Origin: Planctomycetota bacterium
Lineage (GTDB): Bacteria; Planctomycetota; Phycisphaerae; UBA1845; PWPN01
Direction of reading: 5' to 3'
Assembly: GCA_020346805.1 (NCBI GenBank)
Contig: CP070790.1
Location: 4,009,692 to 4,022,738, forward strand
Length of the DNA: 13,047 nucleotides
In this document: piece by piece, positions 6,192 through 12,720 of the stretch
Numbering within the stretch: the first letter of the stretch is position 1
Layout: every line of letters begins with the position of its first letter
Program-made: the position numbers and the translations under genes
The notes under the pieces: generated by a model
What the model was told of the DNA's origin: nothing
Databases searched by the model: none
What the model saw: only the letters and a program-made list of their open reading frames with translations

Positions 6192-8561
6192 TTACTTGTC
6201 GAGCCGGAAAAAACTGCCGGCTATATATCGTGTACCGCCCTCTTTGTTGCCATCGTCCTTATTAAAGTAATAGGCGGTAAAGATTCGCCCATCGTCCAGT
6301 TGGCAGCCGACAGGATAACCCAAGTCCCACCATTTGGCATCATCGCGGATAACGAACTCTTCGCTCCAGGTCTTGCCGCCGTCGGCGCTGACTATCCCGC
6401 CGATACCGCCCGGCATCCGCCGCCGGGCAAAGACGACCAGAATTCGGCCATCCTTAAGTAAAATGGGCCAGGGCGAGCGATATATATTGCCCTGGTTACC
6501 GGATTTTTTCCAACATCCGCCACCCTTGCCGGCAATGGGTACAGGTTCACTCCAGGTCTTGCCCTTATCTTTTGATATACAAAGACAAAGCGCGTTTTTC
6601 ATCCCCTCCACAGACTCATCTTTGGCGTGACGGTGAAGGCAATACAAATGCAGATTGCCGTTGGGCATAAGTAGTAGTGTCGGATAAATGAATATTCCCT
6701 CTCCGGAGCGGTCCACCACCGGCCGACTGTGGAAATTCCATGTCAAACCTTGATCGGTACTGCTGTAAATTGCCGATCCGTCTACATTGCTCCCGCTTTT
6801 CCAGAGCAGTGACGGTGGAGTAATCCAAAATGCGGCCAGCAGGGTTTTGCCGTCCGGCATGCGAATAACCGGGGTGTTGTGTCTGCTGATAGGTATATGC
6901 TCGGCAAAAATCGGCCAGTTAACTACCGATGGATGTTTCTCCAAGGTTCTGCCTTTATCCGGCGAACGCAAACTGAAACACGCGGGCACGCTGTTCGGTT
7001 CCGGCGGCCAGTTGAATACCCGGCCGAAAAAGAAAACCGATTCCGATTTGAACATGTCAATTGATTGGCGGGGAACCTTTTTCTTGCGGACAAATACACT
7101 TTTATCAAACGGTCTCATGGTATTATCAAACAGAACGATCTCGTTCTCTTTCGGCCAGGTCCTGCCCTTATCCGTGGAACGTTGAAGCAGACACACGGAA
7201 CGGGACTGATAGCAGATATGACGCACGTCTTCGTAGACCTGGTACTTACATGGAGCATGAAAATGTCCGACGATTAACTCATCCGGTGGAAAATATTTGA
7301 AAAGCACCATCCGCGGATGGCCACAGTACGTGCTCTTGTCGTAATGAAGGACAATATGCTCGAGATCAATTACCTTCGGTGCGGGGGATAATGGTGTTTT
7401 GGGTTGCGGTTTTAGAAAATTCGGATCCGGCCTGGCAACCGGTTGAACGTTAAACCTGGATAATTGCGGCCTGGTCGCATCCAATGTTTGAGCATAAGCT
7501 CGGGCATCGGCCACCGCTTTAATATAATCTGCGGACAACCCCTCACCCGTCCACCAGTTACACTTTTCCGTATATATCCACACATAACCGTCACATAGCT
7601 CCAAGGCCCGTTTGAGTATTTCGTTGAATGCTTGCGGGGTAAATGCGTTCTTTTCGGGCTGGTTCGGGAACCAATCTTTCTCCCGCCAATCCCAATCCAT
7701 CTGAAATCCGAATGATACTTTCATTTTGCGATCATAAATCTCCGGCACCTCAGACATCTCCCGGCCCGATACGCGTATCCGATGGCATAATTTGTCAACG
7801 TCTTCCGGAGTCTTGACCCGATAGGCCATCTCACAGCCATCGAAAAATATGGTATGTTCGCTCGATGCCTCCATCATTCCATCTATTAATTTGGGCACCA
7901 GGCCATAACGGGCCTTTTTGATATCCTTTCGATATCGCACCAGGTACGAATGGGCGTTGGTATGCATAATGGTAATATCCGGAAACTCAGAATTGATTGC
8001 CCGCACAATCTGCCGGCCCCGTTTCCGAATCACCTCTGCATATTCCTCAAAAGTTTTGGTCTCGGCGTGCTTTAGTTTGGGATATTGAAAGATCAGCGTG
8101 TTACCGTACTGCTCCAGATCGAACATCCAACCTTTCAATCCTCCCTGCTTTGCGATCCAGGCCGCAAGCTTGACGTTTTTCAGGATGCCCTCAAACCCCT
8201 CATCATCAAACCAATCCACCGTTCCCGGCGTAATGTTGAATTGTAAGAAGCAGTCGGTGAATTTCTTTCGCTTGGCAGCTTTTAAGTTATCGACAATATG
8301 TACAAACTGATCGCGTTCAAAGACTTCGGTACCAAAACCCCGCCAGGTCAGGTTTTTACTCCAATCTTTCTTGCCATCGATTTTGTCTTCAATGGCATTG
8401 GCCGAAAGAATCAATCCATCGAAGGGGGCTTTCTCCATGGTTTCCATGTTTTTACGCATATAAGCGGTTGTTGGAATATCCCAGCCCCATTCGATCAACT
8501 TGGGATTAACGGTTCCCAATTGACCGGCCAACGTTATGGCTGCAATGATGGTCGTTTTCAT
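6192..8561 (-). CDS. Exported two-domain protein: TIM-barrel-like domain plus Asp-box sialidase-type propeller
   Basis: 789 residues from the ATG at 8561. A TTG at 8588 would add nine residues before the signal peptide and is less likely; AGGAG lies 11 bases before the ATG, longer than usual. After a short signal (MKTTIIAAITLAG), residues about 20-365 look like a (beta/alpha)8 domain: FDGLIL, GWMFDLEQYG (D148, E150 possible active-site acids), TIMHTNAHSY, IFFDGCEM, and GYVWIYTEKCNWW (325-337, E332). A Pro-rich linker (375-397) follows. Residues about 400-789 are a beta-propeller with five Asp-box-like turns: STDKGRTW (462), SPDKGRT (533), STDQGLTW (601), SKDKGKTW (663) and SADGGKTW (725). Asp boxes mark the sialidase/BNR superfamily, but I cannot locate a FRIP-type arginine motif, so true sialidase activity is unsupported. 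It may be a glycosidase with a propeller-borne second activity or binding role. It is the middle gene of the operon. Confidence 0.85.
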   Translation of the reverse strand: MKTTIIAAITLAGQLGTVNPKLIEWGWDIPTTAYMRKNMETMEKAPFDGLILSANAIEDKIDGKKDWSKNLTWRGFGTEVFERDQFVHIVDNLKAAKRKKFTDCFLQFNITPGTVDWFDDEGFEGILKNVKLAAWIAKQGGLKGWMFDLEQYGNTLIFQYPKLKHAETKTFEEYAEVIRKRGRQIVRAINSEFPDITIMHTNAHSYLVRYRKDIKKARYGLVPKLIDGMMEASSEHTIFFDGCEMAYRVKTPEDVDKLCHRIRVSGREMSEVPEIYDRKMKVSFGFQMDWDWREKDWFPNQPEKNAFTPQAFNEILKRALELCDGYVWIYTEKCNWWTGEGLSADYIKAVADARAYAQTLDATRPQLSRFNVQPVARPDPNFLKPQPKTPLSPAPKVIDLEHIVLHYDKSTYCGHPRMVLFKYFPPDELIVGHFHAPCKYQVYEDVRHICYQSRSVCLLQRSTDKGRTWPKENEIVLFDNTMRPFDKSVFVRKKKVPRQSIDMFKSESVFFFGRVFNWPPEPNSVPACFSLRSPDKGRTLEKHPSVVNWPIFAEHIPISRHNTPVIRMPDGKTLLAAFWITPPSLLWKSGSNVDGSAIYSSTDQGLTWNFHSRPVVDRSGEGIFIYPTLLLMPNGNLHLYCLHRHAKDESVEGMKNALCLCISKDKGKTWSEPVPIAGKGGGCWKKSGNQGNIYRSPWPILLKDGRILVVFARRRMPGGIGGIVSADGGKTWSEEFVIRDDAKWWDLGYPVGCQLDDGRIFTAYYFNKDDGNKEGGTRYIAGSFFRLDK

Positions 8562-8604
8562 GATGGTTGATGCTCCTGGTACATTCAAACAGTGACAATA
8601 AACC

Positions 8605-11600
8605 TCAGTATTCAGCTCGGATCTTGATAGATCGTGAGACGTCTTTCGCGCCTGGTATAATGCTTATGTCTTCTCCAGCCACAAGATCAAAATCGATCAC
8701 TTTATCATCAATCAAAACCTGTTTGGGAGTTTTGGCCTGCGGATGGCGCAAACGAAGCCACATTTCCTTGGGTGGATTACGCGTCGGCAGCGTCACCTCC
8801 GCATAAATATGCCCGCTATCCACTTCCGAACGAATAACCAATCCGACGGTCCCGTAATACGTCGGGGCACGCTCAACTCGAATTATTTTGCCGTCTTCCA
8901 GCCAAGCCCGTGGCGTCGCCCGTGCCAACCAAAGCCGGTCGCCATCCTCCCACACCAGAAGCTGTCGCAACCACATGACGAATCGCGACTCGTCGGACGT
9001 CTTGTAGAAAGGCCCGCCCGGTTTGCCGTAGTTGGTTGCCCACTCCGCCAAACACTGATCGTCAGGATAAATGAGCAGGGCGTATGTATTCCAGAAGGAT
9101 CGCAAAGCGGCAGGTATCTCATCCCTGGCCATGTAGATAATCGGGGTGTCCAGCAAACAAGGTTGCTTGGTAACCGCGCCGCGCTCGAACCAATACTTAT
9201 CCACTTCCTTCAGGCCAAAGCCGGCCTGCTTGGAAAAGAAGATATTGTCTTCCAGCTCGTCGAGCATCCAGGTCATTAGGGGATCAGATGGTGCTACTAC
9301 TTCAGCCATGGCAGCGTGAAGGGAACAGTACAATGCCTCACGCACCCATCCACCGGTATAATGCTGCCACTCAAACGCTTCCGCAGGTACAAAGGGAATA
9401 TAACTTCCATCCCGCAAACGCACCACCGACGCTCTTGTGGTCGCTTCACCTAGCGACTTCTCGATATCCTTGCGATACTCTTCTGCCTCCACTGCAATTC
9501 TCTCTGCATCAGGATGATCGATGTCCGCCAACGCTTTCACGACCCGCTTCATACCCAGGTAGTAATAACTATTGGTGGCGAACCAGTATTTAAACTCCGT
9601 AATATCTTCCAGGGCGCAAGCCGGCGCTAAGCCGCTAATGCGCGAACCTTCCGGCCCCGCTTTGTTCATCGTCGATTTGCGCTCGGAGATCAGGAAATCG
9701 CACCCTTTGATCAGCTTGGGAGCCACACGCTGGAGGTAGGCGCGGTCGCGTGTGAACAGATAATGATCTGCTACCCCCCATAGAACGAAACCATGGTTCA
9801 TCGCATACTTGCCGTGCGTATAATTTCCCGCACCATGGAACACTCCTTCTTTGGTTGAAAAATTACCCGTCAGCGGCTCGCTGCCCTGGAAGTGCAGCAT
9901 CGGTTCGAGAAAACGTTCCGCCTCACGATGCTCCCCCCGCATATCCATCGATCGGGCAATCATGACCGTCTCATTGGCGAATACCATATAGCCCCACGTT
10001 CCCACGAACTGGTTATACAGCCCGGTTTTGACATCGCGATCCGTGGTGATCAGATTGTGCCACAGGTTCGCTGCGTAAAAATGGTTCAGGGCCGGAACCG
10101 GAACATCGATCTGCATGCCGCCCGCCATCCGACCGCGCCAATAATCCATCACCTTGGGGATCTCCTGCTCATAGCTGATTTCTTTAAAACGCCGAAACTC
10201 TTTCGCATCGAGTAGATCAACGTAGGGTTGTTTGAAATAAAGGGGACGTGTCTGGCCGGGTTTGAGAGTCGCCTGCCAACAAAGAATCTGTGATGTCATA
10301 GGTTCAGCGGCGGGCTTCAGCGTCCATCCTTCAATTCCGCCACCCTTCGCCCGGTCAACCGAGATTTGTCCCCGAAGCGGAAGCAGATCGGAGGGTATCT
10401 CAATCCTTGGCTTGATGGCGATAATTCCATCCCGTTGCAAGGTGATAGGGGCACCATGAGAATAGCGAAGATTTAACGTCGCCGTTGCCGGCTTGTCGGA
10501 TGTGTTGGTAATTTCCATTTTTGAAAGAAATATTACCGTCTCGTCACCCCGCCGTTGCGAATCATCACCGATATCACCTAACAGAATCGTCGATGCCATC
10601 ATGTGGTGATAGCGTATCGGCCCCGTTCGCCATTCCGCATGGATCAGGGGAAGATGATGCTCCGCCAAATAACGCCTCATTTCCTTTCTATCTTTACCGT
10701 CAAATTGCGGATCTTCCCGCGCATCGAGTTGAGCATATAGCCCCGGTTGATCCCTTCCCCTCTGTACTTTATATCTTTCCCGAAACGGACATCGCTCTGA
10801 TTCGCGTCCTTTCGGATTCAGACTGGGCCACCACATAACCCACTCGCCCAATGGCCTTATGAAAACCTCCTGCTCGGCCGAAGGTACTCCGATGGGAATT
10901 GTCATTGGAGGTGAAAGTCGCGGGATGCCCGTCATGGCCGACCGGTAAGATGTTTCCGGCCGCTCGGGTATTCGCTCTCGTACGCAACGTTCCCATTTCT
11001 TTTGGAAAGGACCACGATCCCGCGCCAGCCCCATTCCCTCAACACTTTCCGTAATCGATATCTCCAAGTCGCGTAGGCGAATTGTTCCTTCATTCAACAC
11101 CTGCTGAGGGACGAACGAGAATCCCGTTGCATCAGCAGCTCTGCCCAGCCGAACCGTTACCCGCGTAAGGTCGTTGGAATGGGGATTTTTGGTCTCTGCA
11201 TACAGAACTTTTATCCTTAAGTAAGCCGATTTGTCCGCCGACCCTTCGGCAGACCATATCCTGTCTTGTATCTTGGCATCATATGGAGGGGGTAGACTAG
11301 AAATGCCTAACAACTTTCCATTGATGATATCGATTCGACCGGCCCGTGAACTTTCCTGGCCGACATTGACTATCACATCGAAGCTCGCTTTGCCCCATCG
11401 CGAAGTACCAAATACTGCAAGCCGACAATCCTTTGGCAGGGCCTGCTCCTCGCTCACCACCCGAACCTTCAACGTGCCCCGGTACGTAGGATGCCGCTTA
11501 GGCAGGGCCCGTTTCCACTCCTTTTTGGTAAGGGGAGGGAATTTATATACCCACATAGTCGGTTTGGGGCCGGCGACTGCCTTGGTTTCTACCGGCACCC

Positions 11601-11949
11601 ACTTACCGTTCCAATGATCGTCCTTTTGCAACCAGCCCGGTTGATAGGTGCCCACGCCCACATTAGGCCAGACACTTCCCCACCACTCAAGTCGCAGCTT
11701 GCTTACCGGTGGCGCATCCTTACCCTCAGGGAAGATCAAATGCGCCTCGTAGACCTCGCGCAGATTCTCCCACTCCACACCTACCAGGTTTTTAGCGGAA
11801 AGCGGTCTTCCAAACTCGGCCAAATCAACCAACGAGCCAATTAGACCATCGTCGGTTTTGATATTCTGTTTTTTCACCTCGGCCATCGACGGCAGTTGGC
11901 TGCCGCCACAAACAAATGCAAGCACCAGCAAGGTTCTTGGCCAGACCAT
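8605..11949 (-). CDS. Large exported six-hairpin glycosidase-like protein
   Basis: 1114 residues from the ATG at 11949. An upstream in-frame TTG at 11973 can be dismissed because AAGGAG lies between the two and is spaced correctly for the ATG. The signal peptide runs to SMA|E (residues 21-24). Residues 25-600 are beta-rich, with Trp-rich blocks (LRLEWWGSVWPNVG, EWVMWWPSLNP) and a sandwich-like segment (FLSKMEITNTSDKPATATLNLRY). Residues about 612-1000 resemble the (alpha/alpha)6 barrel of six-hairpin glycosidases: NHFYAANLWHNLITTDRD, GTWGYMVFANETVMIAR, NHGFVLWGVADHYLFTRDRAYL, GGWVREALYCSLHAAMAE. A C-terminal beta-sandwich (about 1003-1114) includes LWLARATPRAW and VTLPTRNPPKEMWLRLRHP, as in many rhamnosidase- or glucosidase-like members. 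Family number and substrate are not assignable. It is first in a three-gene operon and is likely extracytoplasmic. Confidence 0.88.
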   Translation of the reverse strand: MVWPRTLLVLAFVCGGSQLPSMAEVKKQNIKTDDGLIGSLVDLAEFGRPLSAKNLVGVEWENLREVYEAHLIFPEGKDAPPVSKLRLEWWGSVWPNVGVGTYQPGWLQKDDHWNGKWVPVETKAVAGPKPTMWVYKFPPLTKKEWKRALPKRHPTYRGTLKVRVVSEEQALPKDCRLAVFGTSRWGKASFDVIVNVGQESSRAGRIDIINGKLLGISSLPPPYDAKIQDRIWSAEGSADKSAYLRIKVLYAETKNPHSNDLTRVTVRLGRAADATGFSFVPQQVLNEGTIRLRDLEISITESVEGMGLARDRGPFQKKWERCVRERIPERPETSYRSAMTGIPRLSPPMTIPIGVPSAEQEVFIRPLGEWVMWWPSLNPKGRESERCPFRERYKVQRGRDQPGLYAQLDAREDPQFDGKDRKEMRRYLAEHHLPLIHAEWRTGPIRYHHMMASTILLGDIGDDSQRRGDETVIFLSKMEITNTSDKPATATLNLRYSHGAPITLQRDGIIAIKPRIEIPSDLLPLRGQISVDRAKGGGIEGWTLKPAAEPMTSQILCWQATLKPGQTRPLYFKQPYVDLLDAKEFRRFKEISYEQEIPKVMDYWRGRMAGGMQIDVPVPALNHFYAANLWHNLITTDRDVKTGLYNQFVGTWGYMVFANETVMIARSMDMRGEHREAERFLEPMLHFQGSEPLTGNFSTKEGVFHGAGNYTHGKYAMNHGFVLWGVADHYLFTRDRAYLQRVAPKLIKGCDFLISERKSTMNKAGPEGSRISGLAPACALEDITEFKYWFATNSYYYLGMKRVVKALADIDHPDAERIAVEAEEYRKDIEKSLGEATTRASVVRLRDGSYIPFVPAEAFEWQHYTGGWVREALYCSLHAAMAEVVAPSDPLMTWMLDELEDNIFFSKQAGFGLKEVDKYWFERGAVTKQPCLLDTPIIYMARDEIPAALRSFWNTYALLIYPDDQCLAEWATNYGKPGGPFYKTSDESRFVMWLRQLLVWEDGDRLWLARATPRAWLEDGKIIRVERAPTYYGTVGLVIRSEVDSGHIYAEVTLPTRNPPKEMWLRLRHPQAKTPKQVLIDDKVIDFDLVAGEDISIIPGAKDVSRSIKIRAEY

Positions 11950-11963
11950 TTTTATCTCCTTGA

Positions 11964-12037
11964 GTACCCTCAAATGTGTTCAAAATACCGGCCATAATGC
12001 AACAAGGTACGATGGTGGATAATGGCCCCGAGGGTAC
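11964..12037 (-). promoter_or_regulatory. Nested hairpin in the glycosidase-operon leader, abutting the ribosome binding site
   Basis: An 8-bp perfect inverted repeat, GTACCCTC (11964-11971) with GAGGGTAC (12030-12037), encloses a second perfect 6-bp repeat, GGCCAT (11990-11995) with ATGGCC (12022-12027). In the minus-strand transcript the outer stem ends two bases before AAGGAG, which is five bases before the ATG at 11949. The two stems are compatible and could form one long hairpin that shapes access to the ribosome binding site. Structure is inferred from complementarity only. Confidence 0.45.
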
Positions 12038-12102
12038 CTAAATCGCCCTTTCATCTCCAACCAAACCGCTAATATCACACAAACAGCTCCCTTGTAAAAT
12101 GA

Positions 12103-12170
12103 CCGGATATTTTGGATTCTGGGATCTTTTAATAGCGACTGAGCCCGATAATGTAGGTAATTGTATCCGG
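12103..12170 (-). repeat. Inverted repeat CCGGATA / TATCCGG in the glycosidase-operon leader
   Basis: CCGGATA (12103-12109) and TATCCGG (12164-12170) are perfect complements across 54 bases, and two more pairs can form past one bulged base. If the operon promoter lies beyond 12200, this would be a second leader hairpin upstream of the one at 11964-12037. The long loop makes it only a modest candidate. Confidence 0.3.
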
Positions 12171-12219
12171 GTCTAACACTACACATAAATCGCTAAATTA
12201 AAAGGATTTATTCAATTTA

Positions 12220-12237
12220 ATACTCTATTGTGAGTAT
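12220..12237. promoter_or_regulatory. Operator-like inverted repeat ATACTC-N6-GAGTAT
   Basis: Perfect 6-bp arms flank TATTGT, with further matching TT/AA pairs just outside. On the minus strand its edge provides TATACT (12238-12233), a possible -10 box for the glycosidase operon, although no good -35 is visible at the right distance. Position between divergent transcription units and overlap with a candidate -10 suggest a repressor site (inference). Confidence 0.45.
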
Positions 12238-12257
12238 AAACAATCAGGTCATATAAT

Positions 12258-12297
12258 GTTTTAAAACACCGTTCTAAAACGTTGTTATAATTATCAA
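12258..12297. promoter_or_regulatory. Tandem palindromic boxes GTTTTAAAAC and GTTCTAAAAC plus an adjacent dyad
   Basis: GTTTTAAAAC (12258-12267) is a perfect palindrome and GTTCTAAAAC (12271-12280) repeats it with one change, 13 bases start to start. Immediately after comes TTGTTA-TAAT-TATCAA (12282-12297), an inverted repeat with one mismatch. The cluster lies 27-49 bases upstream of the 12307 -35 box and some 20 bases from the 12220-12237 dyad, where regulator binding could act on both divergent units. The sequence is AT-rich, so chance palindromes are more likely than in mixed sequence. Confidence 0.4.
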
Positions 12298-12306
12298 ATA
12301 TTTTAC

Positions 12307-12336
12307 TTGCAAGCCCCTTTGTCGTTATGGTATACT
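12307..12336 (+). promoter_or_regulatory. Sigma-70-type promoter of the 12721 secreted-protein gene
   Basis: TTGCAA (12307-12312) and TATACT (12331-12336), separated by 18 bases, form the best housekeeping-type promoter in the window. Transcription would start near 12343, giving an untranslated leader of about 378 bases. The -35 box is the end of TTTTACTTGCAA (12301-12312), also found upstream of the other secreted-protein gene. Confidence 0.55.
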
Positions 12337-12661
12337 GCGTTTACAGAGTTTTGGGCTGTAATACAAATCGAGCCGAGATCTTAACGCTCTCTAAACAGCT
12401 TTAAACGGAGGTGGAATATCTGGATCAAACACCATCTCATTCGTAAACGCAAAAACAGGTTTGCAGGGAGAGAGAAAACGAATTCGAGGGCCAATAGTAT
12501 TTGCGCTCTCCTGTCGCCCTTATCTAAGCGGCGTGGCGTAACATAATAGGTACTGAAACGTCCTTGGTCGGGAATTTGAGAGGGCGGTTATCTTATACGT
12601 TACGTTTGGTGTTATTTGTCAGGTAAAAGTTTAGTGGAGGTAAGAAATTTATTGTTTAAGT

Positions 12662-12706
12662 CGATCGCGTTCAATAACGGTTAATGGACCGATCGGTACC
12701 TTTTTT
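12662..12706 (+). terminator. Terminator-like hairpin with T6 in the leader, with competing upstream pairing
   Basis: GGACC-GATC-GGTACC (12686-12700; five pairs and one bulged A) is followed at once by TTTTTT (12701-12706), the form of a weak intrinsic terminator. It lies just before the ribosome binding site AAGGAGG. CGATCG at 12690-12695, inside this hairpin, can instead pair with CGATCG at 12662-12667, which would prevent the hairpin. The stem is short, so termination strength is doubtful. Confidence 0.35.
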
Positions 12707-12720
12707 GGAAGGAGGTTAAT

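Larger units (their letters stand above)
11950..12720. other. Divergent intergenic control region (771 bases)
   Basis: No credible gene is seen here. Open frames such as one on the minus strand at 11980-12186 lack a ribosome binding site and do not look like protein. The region carries the structured leader of the glycosidase operon (11950-12170), a cluster of palindromic boxes (12220-12297), a good plus-strand promoter (12307-12336) and a leader of about 378 bases ending in a terminator-like hairpin before the ribosome binding site of the 12721 gene. Confidence 0.7.

Noticed and set aside
6192..7400. True sialidase (GH33) call for the propeller domain
   Set aside because: Asp boxes occur in many non-sialidase propellers, and no FRIP-type motif or clear arginine triad can be identified by eye.
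8562..8588. TTG start at 8588 for the Asp-box protein
   Set aside because: It would place nine extra residues before a typical signal peptide and has no suitable ribosome binding site.
11950..11973. TTG start at 11973 for the six-hairpin protein
   Set aside because: AAGGAG lies downstream of it and is correctly spaced for the ATG at 11949, which also begins a standard signal peptide.
11980..12186. Minus-strand open frame of 68 codons upstream of the glycosidase operon
   Set aside because: No ribosome binding site, no recognisable protein character, and it overlaps the inverted repeats of the putative operon leader.
12407..12546. Two overlapping open frames of about 40 codons after GGAGGTGG in the 12721 leader
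   Set aside because: Despite a strong Shine-Dalgarno-like sequence there is no ATG, GTG or TTG at a proper distance that opens them; only CTG, ATA or ATC starts would work.
12343..12720. Known riboswitch (c-di-GMP, glycine, TPP, SAM, cobalamin)
   Set aside because: By eye I found none of the conserved core sequences of these classes; small hairpins such as GCAAA/TTTGC at 12449-12464 are not diagnostic.
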